Source of the DNA: Psychromonas sp. psych-6C06
GTDB lineage: Bacteria > Pseudomonadota > Gammaproteobacteria > Enterobacterales > Psychromonadaceae
NCBI RefSeq assembly: GCF_002835465.1
Contig: NZ_PIZM01000001.1
Span: 310,001-374,000 of the forward strand
Length of the DNA stretch: 64,000 nucleotides
Reading direction: 5' to 3'
Position numbers and translations under genes: made by a program. The notes beneath the pieces are model-generated. The model was not told the DNA's origin, did not search any database, and was given only the letters and a program-made list of their open reading frames with translations. This document shows positions 33,965 to 42,058 of this stretch, in pieces (position 1 is the stretch's first letter; every line of letters begins with the position of its first letter).

Positions 33965-36580
33965 ATGGATACAATGAGGCATTATTATATGGTTATAAAA
34001 TCGATATTTTTCTACGTATTACTCACCTTCTCGTTAAACGCTCAATCTACCACCTACACAGTCACTACAGATAGTGATCAAGGCGCAGGCTCACTTCGAT
34101 ATTTCATCGAAAAGGCCAATGCTAATCCAGGGGAAGATATTATCGAAATACCGGCTTCATATAATGCACAATCACCTATTTCGCCTAATTTGGGTGAAGT
34201 CCCTTCAGGTCAAACCGACAACCGAATGACAATTACTGATGATATTATCATTCGAGGATTAGGCGATGATTATGTCCACATTAATGACCATCAACGCTGG
34301 GTTTCTGATACTGGCTCATTTAATACTGGTTATCCGGATGATCCTAACAATCTGGTTCTAAGATCATCTGGTCTTTTATTTGACATTAATCCTCGAAATA
34401 CCGCAGGGCGCACCATCGATGTCACCATTGAAAATGTGTGGGCAGAACACATGTCAGGTTTTATCTTTTCCGATAACGCTAATGTAACACTCAATAACGT
34501 TATCCTATATAGGATAGTGCCTAGGCAAGGAGAGGCATCCATCATGTCTACTCAAGATGGCTCTGTTACAATAAAAGATTCATTTATATTCGAAAATCTT
34601 GGTCCAAGATCAGCACCTACCCTTATTTTTAATAGTGATGTTTTTATTGAAAATACGGCTTTTGAATCTAATGGACCATTGGTTGAAAGCACTGCCAGTC
34701 ATGTTATTCAAGTTAGTCAAGATAGTTCAGGCAGCAGCACAACGGCAGTCATCAAAGATAGTATATTTAAAGGCTTATTTAATTCTACTTTTAGATTTAA
34801 TGAAGCTGATGCACAAATTATAAATACTTTATTTGATGGAAGGGATGCTAATAGAGGTTGGCCAATCTATGTCAATAAAGGAAAATTGACGCTAACCAAT
34901 AGTACGCTGTATTACCCGACTATTACTAAAAATGTAGACCCTGCTACTTACAAAGCGACCCATATAGAGTTAATCAATAGTGCTCAGCTTATAGCCAATA
35001 ACAATCTACTCGTTATAATCGATGGTGCAAATAATGTTGGCTCTGCAATTTATCCAACTGATTGGGACGATACAACTATTTACCCATTATCAGAGAACAA
35101 CAATAACTTTATTTCGACACCTGGTGTCGATGACACCCCAAATACTGGCCTGTCACTTGCAGGGTGCGTTACAACTAATTGTTTCGTTCCAAACACGCTT
35201 TCAATAGCGCTTGTTGATAAAGGCGACGACGCTAAAGCGCTATATGCCGATGGAAGCTCAATCACATCAGATTACCTCAAGCAAACCCGCCCACAGGGGG
35301 TGAGTATCGACATTGGCGCATTCGAAAAACATGAATCTCTTTATGCTCACCCAGATAGCTATGAGGTTGATCAAGATACTAAGTTGATTGTATCTAGCCA
35401 AGATGGAGTGCTTAAAAATGATACCAATGAAAATTCAGCAGCCGCTACATTAGACCAAGATGCTTTGTATGGAAGTGTCACATTGAATGCAGACGGCAGT
35501 TTTGAGTATCAACCTGATGCTGACTATTATGGCAATGATGAATTTTATTATTCAATCAATACTAGCCAAGCAAAAGTATCAATAACAATTCTCTCCACTG
35601 GTTGGACCCTTATCCCTAACAATGCAGCGCCAATTGCGAATAATGATAGCTACTCACTTTACGCAGACAGTATTGATACCATTGTTGCACCAGGTGTGTT
35701 GTTTAACGATACAGATGATGCGAATACACAAGATCCTTTTTATGCCGGTTTAACTGCACGAATCTATAAACAACCAATGCATGGGTCGGTAACACTTAAG
35801 GAGAGTGGTGAATTTATTTACACTCCTGAACCTGGTTTTATAGGCGATGATAGCTTTGAATATGATGTTACAGATATTGGATCAAGACATAGTTACCCTG
35901 CTACTGTCAATCTTCATGTGCAAGCTGGTGTTCCTCATGGGGGGAAAGTCATTGCAGGAACCACGAATGGCGGGTCTTTGAATATTTGGGGATTGATTAC
36001 ACTTATATTTGTTTTAGTTATCAGAATGAGAAAATCGCTAATTGCATTACTGCTAAGCACATTGCTTCCCTTTGCAAGCATCGCAAAAGCCGAGACACAA
36101 GGTGAGTTTTATGCCTCTATCAACCCTGGTGTTTCACTTCTTTCTCCAGATATCGAACATGGAGGCTGGTCTCAGTCAAATGACGAAAGATTTTCAATTG
36201 GCGCCTCTATCGGTTATCAATTCGACACAAATATGAGCCTGCAACTCACTTATCGGTGGCTAAATAGTGCCGACTTGAATGCTAATTACATACAATACAC
36301 AGACATGAGCATCGATTATCAAAATTACAGTGTAAACGGTATTTATCGTGTGACACAGCTATGGGGAGAGCAATTTTCTCCCTATGCAAGTATTGGACTG
36401 GGTTATTTAGATGTAAGTTCTAGTAATATAGCTTTTGAGGTAGACAAAAATGTACATCCTAATTTCGGGTTAGGCGTTAACCTAATTGAATTAGGAGAGT
36501 TCAAATCTGATTTGTTTTGGAATTACCTTTCAGGTGATGTTCAAACTGTTGAACTCGCCTTTATTTATAAATTTTTATAA
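33965..36580 (+). CDS. GlyGly-CTERM-like surface protein fused to an outer-membrane barrel
   Basis: 871 residues. Signal peptide (VIKSIFFYVLLTFSLNAQS); a right-handed beta-helix region whose start TVTTDSDQGAGSLRYFIEKA and end SIDIGAFEKHE are typical of choice-of-anchor Q proteins; two cadherin-like modules (about 455-545 and 555-665; SVTLNADGSFEYQPDADYYG and SVTLKESGEFIYTPEPGFIG). Residues 669-690 are a GlyGly-CTERM-like tail: GGS, a hydrophobic segment, then RMRK. The frame does not stop: from Met688 (ATG 36026) follows a second signal peptide (MRKSLIALLL...SIAKA) and a barrel of about 160 residues ending AFIYKFL. It could be one polyprotein or two genes joined by stop-codon loss. Confidence 0.85.
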   Translation: MDTMRHYYMVIKSIFFYVLLTFSLNAQSTTYTVTTDSDQGAGSLRYFIEKANANPGEDIIEIPASYNAQSPISPNLGEVPSGQTDNRMTITDDIIIRGLGDDYVHINDHQRWVSDTGSFNTGYPDDPNNLVLRSSGLLFDINPRNTAGRTIDVTIENVWAEHMSGFIFSDNANVTLNNVILYRIVPRQGEASIMSTQDGSVTIKDSFIFENLGPRSAPTLIFNSDVFIENTAFESNGPLVESTASHVIQVSQDSSGSSTTAVIKDSIFKGLFNSTFRFNEADAQIINTLFDGRDANRGWPIYVNKGKLTLTNSTLYYPTITKNVDPATYKATHIELINSAQLIANNNLLVIIDGANNVGSAIYPTDWDDTTIYPLSENNNNFISTPGVDDTPNTGLSLAGCVTTNCFVPNTLSIALVDKGDDAKALYADGSSITSDYLKQTRPQGVSIDIGAFEKHESLYAHPDSYEVDQDTKLIVSSQDGVLKNDTNENSAAATLDQDALYGSVTLNADGSFEYQPDADYYGNDEFYYSINTSQAKVSITILSTGWTLIPNNAAPIANNDSYSLYADSIDTIVAPGVLFNDTDDANTQDPFYAGLTARIYKQPMHGSVTLKESGEFIYTPEPGFIGDDSFEYDVTDIGSRHSYPATVNLHVQAGVPHGGKVIAGTTNGGSLNIWGLITLIFVLVIRMRKSLIALLLSTLLPFASIAKAETQGEFYASINPGVSLLSPDIEHGGWSQSNDERFSIGASIGYQFDTNMSLQLTYRWLNSADLNANYIQYTDMSIDYQNYSVNGIYRVTQLWGEQFSPYASIGLGYLDVSSSNIAFEVDKNVHPNFGLGVNLIELGEFKSDLFWNYLSGDVQTVELAFIYKFL

Positions 36581-37274
36581 TTTGGCTAGCTACGTGAGGT
36601 GTGTTAATTCCAGTACACCTTACGGTGTTTAATTTTAAGCTATTAAAATGAATGCCAGTAAATAGCGCCATTGATTACATACTCTCTAGCTATATGCTCC
36701 GAAACGCCTCATAACTAGATAAAAAAACAGCTTATTTCATGTCTGCTATAGGCTCACAACGGACTTTTAAATAACGAGCCATGATATCCATTTCTAAGGC
36801 GCTTTGGGGGCGAAAGCGAGTTAGTTTTTTGAAGTAAAAAGTGTAAACCGAGTTATGGGGCATTGTTATATTCTAAGTCAAGTCGGGAAATTACATCGTG
36901 AAAATAATAAGAAAAAGTTTAATCGCTTCTTTATACGGTTAGGAAAGAATAAAAGTGAATTTCGTCATAAAAACACCCTTGCACGATTAGTGGGGTATTT
37001 AATAGTAGTCATACCAGTAAGGCAAGTGGCCTCCACACATTTGGTTACAGTAAAGTGTCTTGATGTTTTTTTACTTAGCATTGAGCTTTGCTAAAATTTG
37101 ATGTTTTATGAAAGGTAATTATTGAAAATTCTAAGGGTGATGAATAGCAAATAGACACCGTTTGGGCACCGATGGTTATTTTGCTGTTCTGAGGCATAAT
37201 AAATGGAGGTGAAGAAGAATAGGATATGCTGAACCTTAGATGTTAAAAATTGTTATGTTTAGCAAACTCAAGAC
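36581..37274. other. Intergenic region between the fused surface protein and the tRNA cluster
   Basis: About 700 bp. It contains an inverted 15-nt piece of the 36-bp repeat (TTTCTAAGGCGCTTT, 36791-36805). One 79-codon frame at 36855-37094 has no good ribosome binding site and no recognised family, so it is not called as a gene. Confidence 0.45.
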
Positions 37275-37275
37275 G

Positions 37276-37306
37276 AAAAAAAACCGCAACAAGTGCGGTT
37301 TTTTAT
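37276..37306 (-). terminator. Terminator of the tRNA operon
   Basis: AAACCGCA / TGCGGTTT stem (37281-37288 and 37294-37301) with a 5-nt loop and T-runs on both strands. It lies just after the last tRNA gene on the minus strand. Confidence 0.85.
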
Positions 37307-37309
37307 ATG

Positions 37310-37386
37310 TGGTCGGTGATAGAGGATTCGAACCTCTGACCCCCTGGTCCCAAACCAGGTGCGCTACCAAGCTGCGCTAATCACCG
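37310..37386 (-). tRNA. tRNA-Pro (TGG), copy 1
   Basis: 77 nt including an encoded CCA. Acceptor CGGTGAT pairs with ATCACCG; the anticodon loop is TTTGGGA, anticodon TGG; the T-loop has the GTTCGAATC pattern. It appears identical to the copy at 37882-37958, and is the last gene of the operon. Confidence 0.95.
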
Positions 37387-37440
37387 AAATTGTTAAATCA
37401 TTATAGTCTTGGGGATTGAAAATAACTATTTGATTTATAA

Positions 37441-37520
37441 GTTTAAATGGTGCGTAAGTAGAGGCTATAGCTCTTACAGCTTGCGCTTACCTTAAGAATA
37501 GCTGAACCTAAATCCAGGTT
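37441..37520 (-). pseudogene. 3' fragment of a tRNA-Leu gene
   Basis: This stretch resembles the intact tRNA-Leu at 37546 in its upstream spacer (GTTTAAATGGTGCG), its 3' end with CCA, its T-arm and its anticodon arm (CTGGA-TTTAGGT-TTCAG, anticodon TAG). The D-arm and the 5' acceptor strand are not found. It is best explained as one half of a tandem duplication that has decayed. Confidence 0.7.
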
Positions 37521-37545
37521 TCAATTTTAACTTTTTTAGTTTAAA

Positions 37546-37630
37546 TGGTGCGGAAGGAGAGACTTGAACTCTCACACCTTACGATACTAGAACCTAAATC
37601 TAGCGCGTCTACCAATTCCGCCACTTCCGC
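37546..37630 (-). tRNA. tRNA-Leu (TAG)
   Basis: 85 nt with encoded CCA and the long variable arm of class II tRNAs. Acceptor GCGGAAG pairs with CTTCCGC; the anticodon loop TTTAGGT gives anticodon TAG. Confidence 0.95.
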
Positions 37631-37668
37631 AACTATTTAAACTTTTTACTGCTTTTACATCTAAAAGA

Positions 37669-37745
37669 TGGGGCGAATGACGGGGATTGAACCCGCGACA
37701 ACCGGAATCACAATCCGGGGCTCTACCAACTGAGCTACATCCGCC
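37669..37745 (-). tRNA. tRNA-His (GTG)
   Basis: 77 nt counting the extra G at position -1 and the encoded CCA. Acceptor GCGGATG pairs with CATTCGC; the anticodon loop TTGTGAT gives GTG. The G-1 opposite C73 is the identity element of tRNA-His. Confidence 0.95.
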
Positions 37746-37761
37746 ACTAAACTTTTAAATA

Positions 37762-37838
37762 TGGTACGCCCTACAGGATTCGAACCTGTGGCCTACGGCT
37801 TAGAAGGCCGTTGCTCTATCCAGCTGAGCTAAGGGCGC
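37762..37838 (-). tRNA. tRNA-Arg (TCT)
   Basis: 77 nt with encoded CCA. Acceptor GCGCCCT pairs with AGGGCGT (one G-U pair at the end); the anticodon stem is ACGGC/GCCGT and the loop CTTCTAA gives TCT. Confidence 0.95.
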
Positions 37839-37881
37839 ATAGCTGGTTTCTGAAACATGTTTAATAACATATTTTAAAATC

Positions 37882-37958
37882 TGGTCGGTGATAGAGGATT
37901 CGAACCTCTGACCCCCTGGTCCCAAACCAGGTGCGCTACCAAGCTGCGCTAATCACCG
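37882..37958 (-). tRNA. tRNA-Pro (TGG), copy 2
   Basis: 77 nt with encoded CCA, seemingly the same sequence as 37310-37386. It is the first gene of the operon; the order Pro-Arg-His-Leu-Pro resembles the argX-hisR-leuT-proM operon of enterobacteria, with an additional Pro gene at the front and a different Arg anticodon. Confidence 0.95.
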
Positions 37959-38099
37959 AAAGTTGTTAGGCTTAAGCCCTGTCAACGAGGCGAGATATTA
38001 CTGAGTTGCGTGCGCCTCGTCAAATATTATTTACTATTATTGTGCTGAACGAACAATTAATAAACGTATTCATCTACGAACGGTTAATTGTTCATCTGC

Positions 38100-39398
38100 T
38101 TAGCGTTGTTTACGTTTTTTCGCTTTAGCACGGCGTATGGCTGCAGGGGTATTTTCTGCCTTTTTACGGGCAATCATTTGGTTATGCTCCTGTGTTGCTT
38201 TGTAGCGACTTTTCTTAAGTGGTTTTTCTGTCCCTTTAGCATCTACATCAAATGGGTCATTTATCTCATAGCCAGGGTAGATGATACGTTCAAACTGACG
38301 ACCAATGAGTGTTTCGATATTATCTAAGAATTGCTCATCTTTAGGGCTAACGAGTGAAACTGCCATGCCTGTTTTTCCTGCGCGACCTGTACGTCCGATT
38401 CGGTGAACGTAATCTTCTGCAAGAAAGGGAAGGTGGAAGTTAACCACATAGGGAAGGTCTGGAATATCTAAGCCTCGAGCCGCTACATCCGTCGCCACTA
38501 AAACGCGCACGCTACCTTGAGCAAATTGTTCTATCGCTTTATTACGTGCACCTTGGGTTTTATCTCCATGGCAAAGGGCTGCTTTTATACCATCTAGCTT
38601 TAACTCTTTAGCGAGTAAATTAGCGCTCTCTTTGGTACCGGCAAATACCAGTACTTGTTTCCAATTTTTAACGCCGATTAGTTCTGATAAAAGCTCTCGT
38701 TTACGCGCTTCTGATACCCAGTAAACTTGCTGCTTTACTTTGCCTGATGTTGAATTAGAAGGTGATACTTCAATCGTTTTAGGCGTATGTAGCAATTGGT
38801 TTGCTAAGGTTTTAACTTTTGCTGAGAAGGTTGCAGAGAACATGACGGTTTGGTGTTTCTGTTTCATCACTTCGAGTAACTGTTGAATATCAGTTAAAAA
38901 GCCCATATCGAGCATGCGATCAGCTTCATCAAGTACTAAATGTTTAATATGCGTCAGGTTTACGTGGCGAGCATTGAGGTGCTCAAGTAAGCGCCCCGGT
39001 GTTGCAATGAGAATATCGACACCGTTTTTTAGCATTTTTATTTGCGGATCTGCATTTGCACCACCGGTAACAACGCCGGAGGTGATTGGCATAAATTGGC
39101 TGTATTCTTGAATGTTTTTGGCAACTTGCAGTGCCAGTTCACGTGTTGGTGTGAGTATTAATGCTTTAATAGTGTGATTTGTTGCCGCTAAATCATTACT
39201 GTTTTTAGCGATTAAATCTAAAATTGGTAAGCTAAATGCCGCGGTTTTACCTGTTCCGGTTTGTGCGCTGGCTAATAGGTCTACACCGGAACGAATCATT
39301 GGGATCGCTTGTTGTTGAACGGGGGTTAAGGTTTTATAACCACACGCTTTCACCGCTTTTAATAATTCTGAAGATAAACCAATTGCATCAACACTCAT
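38100..39398 (-). CDS. rhlE: DEAD-box RNA helicase, RhlE-like
   Basis: 432 residues with every helicase motif: Q-motif region (GYKTLTPVQQQAIP), I AQTGTGKT, Ia PTRELA, Ib TPGRL, II DEAD in VLDEADRMLD, III SAT, V TDVAARGLDIP, VI HRIGRTGRAG. A short basic tail (AIRRAKAKKRKQR) follows the core, as in RhlE-type proteins. It unwinds short RNA duplexes during ribosome assembly or RNA decay, which matters more in the cold. The subgroup name is by resemblance and the exact paralogue is not certain. Confidence 0.88.
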   Translation of the reverse strand: MSVDAIGLSSELLKAVKACGYKTLTPVQQQAIPMIRSGVDLLASAQTGTGKTAAFSLPILDLIAKNSNDLAATNHTIKALILTPTRELALQVAKNIQEYSQFMPITSGVVTGGANADPQIKMLKNGVDILIATPGRLLEHLNARHVNLTHIKHLVLDEADRMLDMGFLTDIQQLLEVMKQKHQTVMFSATFSAKVKTLANQLLHTPKTIEVSPSNSTSGKVKQQVYWVSEARKRELLSELIGVKNWKQVLVFAGTKESANLLAKELKLDGIKAALCHGDKTQGARNKAIEQFAQGSVRVLVATDVAARGLDIPDLPYVVNFHLPFLAEDYVHRIGRTGRAGKTGMAVSLVSPKDEQFLDNIETLIGRQFERIIYPGYEINDPFDVDAKGTEKPLKKSRYKATQEHNQMIARKKAENTPAAIRRAKAKKRKQR

Positions 39399-39504
39399 TT
39401 ATATCACCACTTTATTGCAAAAAATTTTAAAGAACGGGAGTATAACGCACTCACGAATAACAGTTATAACCTTTTTTCTTTGCATCTTTCTGGAAAAGCC
39501 CGCT

Positions 39505-41187
39505 ATGGAACTTATCTTTTCATTATTACAGCAACTTAGCGTCTATTTAGTACTCGCATATCTGCTCAGTAAAACGCCATTGTTTATGCCATTAACGATG
39601 TTGTCAGGACGTTTATCGCAACGACTTGCTTGTTATGTGATTTTTAGTCTTTTTTGTGTGCTTGGCACCTATTTTGGTTTAGCGATTGAAAACGCCATTG
39701 CCAATACGCGCGCGATTGGCGCTGTCATGGGCGGATTATTAGGTGGTCCCGTTGTTGGTTTTGCGGTGGGGTTAACGGGCGGAATACACCGATATTCTAT
39801 GGGTGGGTTTACCGATGTTGCCTGCGCTATTTCGACGACGGCAGAGGGTTTACTTGGTGGTTTAGTGCACCTTTATTACATGCGCCGTGGATTGGTTGAT
39901 AAAATCTTTAATCCACTGTTGGCCTTAGTGGTGTTATTGGTGGCCGAGGTGATGCAAATGTCGATCATTCTGGCAGTGGCACAACCCTATGAGCAAGCCT
40001 TAACGTTAGTCCAGACCATTGCTTTACCGATGATTATTGCAAACTCATTAGGCGCAGCACTGTTTATGAGTATTATTCAGGACAGGAAAACGATTTATGA
40101 AAAGTATTCCGCTTCTTTTTCTAGTAAGGCGATGCGCATTGCTGAACGCACGGTGGGTATTTTAAGCAGTGGTTTTAACCGTGAAAATACTCAAAAAGTC
40201 GTGCAGATAATTTATGAAGAAACGGGCGTTGGGGCGGTGTCTATTACCGACCGTGATCAAATCATGGCTTTTAAAGGCATCGGGGCCGATCATCATCTAC
40301 CCGGTACCACAATTTCTTCTAAACATACCAAACAAGCGATAGAAAATGCAGAGATTATTTTTGCTGATGGTTATGAGGTCGCTTATCAATGTTCTTTAAG
40401 TCCTCACTGTAAATTGGGGGCCGCCCTGATTATTCCCTTACTGGGTAGCGAAAATCAAGTATTAGGCACAATTAAACTGTATGAGCCGAAGCAAAAGTTG
40501 TTTTCATCTCTTAATCGCAGTTTAGGGGAGGGGCTTGCAAAATTACTTTCTAATCAAATTTTAAACAGCCGTTACCTTGAACAACAAACTTTACTCAGTC
40601 AGGCCGAACTGCGTTTGTTACAGGCGCAGGTTAACCCGCATTTTTTATTTAATGCATTGAATACGATCAGTGCGGTGATCCGTCAAGATCCTGATAAAGC
40701 GAGACAGCTAATCCAACACTTATCGCAATTTTTTCGCCGTAATTTAAAACATAATATTGAAACGGTGACACTTGAAGATGAGTTAAAGCACATTCACGCA
40801 TATCTTGAAATTGAGTTAGCACGTTTTTCCGATAGGTTAACGGTAAACCTGAATATTGACACGCCACTATTGATGCAATGGGTACCCACATTTACCTTGC
40901 AACCTTTAGTGGAAAATGCGATTAAACATGGTACATCAACCTTACTTGAAGATGGCATTATTGATGTAGTAGGTTACCGCGAAGACGATATTGTGGTGCT
41001 AAAGGTTATCGATAATGCGGGCACCTATTGTTTAAGCGAAAAAGAGTTACAGGCAGGCTTAGGTTTACAAATAGTCGATAAACGTATTAAAAATCGCTTT
41101 GGTGAGCAGTATGGTTTGACGCTTTCTTGCGAAGCAAACCGCTCAACCTGTGCACAAATTCGCTTCCCGTATCATGAGGATAAATAA
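39505..41187 (+). CDS. btsS: LytS-type sensor histidine kinase BtsS
   Basis: 560 residues from the ATG at 39505 (MELIFSLLQQL), matching E. coli BtsS/YehU (561). N-terminal membrane domain of the 5TM-5TMR_LYT type with GAVMGGLLGGPVVGFAVGL and GGIHRYSMGGFTDVACAIST, a GAF domain (about 200-340), then the LytS-type kinase core with the phosphoacceptor His in QVNPHFLFNALN and the ATP-binding N-box LVENAIKHG, G-box GLGLQIVDKR. In E. coli BtsS is a high-affinity pyruvate receptor. It is coupled to btsR, whose start immediately follows, and to the carrier gene at 42059. Confidence 0.92.
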   Translation: MELIFSLLQQLSVYLVLAYLLSKTPLFMPLTMLSGRLSQRLACYVIFSLFCVLGTYFGLAIENAIANTRAIGAVMGGLLGGPVVGFAVGLTGGIHRYSMGGFTDVACAISTTAEGLLGGLVHLYYMRRGLVDKIFNPLLALVVLLVAEVMQMSIILAVAQPYEQALTLVQTIALPMIIANSLGAALFMSIIQDRKTIYEKYSASFSSKAMRIAERTVGILSSGFNRENTQKVVQIIYEETGVGAVSITDRDQIMAFKGIGADHHLPGTTISSKHTKQAIENAEIIFADGYEVAYQCSLSPHCKLGAALIIPLLGSENQVLGTIKLYEPKQKLFSSLNRSLGEGLAKLLSNQILNSRYLEQQTLLSQAELRLLQAQVNPHFLFNALNTISAVIRQDPDKARQLIQHLSQFFRRNLKHNIETVTLEDELKHIHAYLEIELARFSDRLTVNLNIDTPLLMQWVPTFTLQPLVENAIKHGTSTLLEDGIIDVVGYREDDIVVLKVIDNAGTYCLSEKELQAGLGLQIVDKRIKNRFGEQYGLTLSCEANRSTCAQIRFPYHEDK

Positions 41188-41921
41188 TGAACTTAACCGC
41201 GATTGTCATTGATGATGAACAGTATGCTCGTGATGAGTTAATGGCGCTATTAGATGAACAAAATGAAATAGAAATAGAGGTTGTCGCGACCTGTCAAAAT
41301 GCGATTGAGGGGCTTAAACAAGTCAATAAACTAAAACCAGATCTCATTTTCTTAGATATTCAGATGCCCCAAATCAACGGCATTGAGATGCTAAGTATGT
41401 TAGACCAAGATACCTTACCAAAAGTTATTTTTGTCACCGCCTACGATGAGTATGCTCTGCAGGCTTTTGAAGATAACGCCTTTGATTATATATTAAAGCC
41501 AATTGAACCTTGTCGCTTAAAGAAAACCTTAAAGCGCGTTAAAGGCGCGACACAAATGGCGGATTATCAGCCACTAACCAGCGAGCCATTATCATTGATC
41601 CCCTGTGCAGGTTTTAATCGTTATCTGTTACTTAAACCCTGTGAAATAGAAGTTGCCTACAGTGATCAATCTGGTGTGCATATTATCTGTGATAAAGCGG
41701 ATAACAGTGCACATAAAAGTTGTACGTTAAGCTTAAAAGTATTAGAAGAGAAAACCGAATTATTGCGTTGTCACCGTCAGTATTTGATCCACCCTGATGC
41801 TATTCGGGAAATTCGTATGCTTGATAATTCATTAGCTGAAATTATTACCAATAGTGGGGCAGTTGCACCTGTGAGCCGTCGCTACTTAAAAATACTCAAA
41901 GAGCGTTTTCAATTAAGTTGA
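41187..41921 (+). CDS. btsR: LytTR response regulator BtsR
   Basis: 244 residues. Receiver domain (1-120) with the acidic pair in VIDDEQYARDELM, the phosphoacceptor Asp in LIFLDIQMPQINGIEML and the switch Thr/Lys region VTAYDEYAL and YILKPIE. C-terminal LytTR DNA-binding domain (about 145-244) with LRCHRQYLIHP and VAPVSRRYLKIL. It is the partner of BtsS, and the ATG overlaps the btsS stop. Three BtsR-type direct repeats lie just downstream, before the carrier gene. Confidence 0.93.
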   Translation: MNLTAIVIDDEQYARDELMALLDEQNEIEIEVVATCQNAIEGLKQVNKLKPDLIFLDIQMPQINGIEMLSMLDQDTLPKVIFVTAYDEYALQAFEDNAFDYILKPIEPCRLKKTLKRVKGATQMADYQPLTSEPLSLIPCAGFNRYLLLKPCEIEVAYSDQSGVHIICDKADNSAHKSCTLSLKVLEEKTELLRCHRQYLIHPDAIREIRMLDNSLAEIITNSGAVAPVSRRYLKILKERFQLS

Positions 41922-41933
41922 ATACATTGTAAA

Positions 41934-41982
41934 ACCACTTAATCAGAAATTAAAACCATTTAAGTTAATATATGACCACTCG
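41934..41982 (+). promoter_or_regulatory. Three BtsR-type operator repeats
   Basis: ACCACTTA (41934), ACCATTTA (41955) and ACCACTCG (41975) are direct repeats spaced 21 and 20 bp start to start. The E. coli BtsR site is known as two direct repeats of ACC(G/A)CT(C/T)A separated by 13 bp, a 21-bp period. The first copy fits fully, the second differs at one base, the third at one base (last base). They lie 77-125 bp before the carrier start. Confidence 0.75.
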
Positions 41983-42058
41983 CTTAATCGATGCATGACA
42001 TTAGCCTAACTATCGTTGAAAGTGCAGGCTAACTATTTTAACTTGAAGGATTAAGCAT

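Noticed and set aside
36855-37094. 79-codon open frame between the fused surface protein and the tRNA cluster
   Set aside because: No convincing ribosome binding site, no recognised family, and it lies in DNA with repeat fragments. It may be a piece of an old mobile element, but nothing in it proves that.
37310-37958. Genomic island attachment site at a tRNA 3' end
   Set aside because: The two tRNA-Pro genes look alike over their full length and are part of one operon; no integrase gene or short tRNA-end duplication flanking an insert was found.
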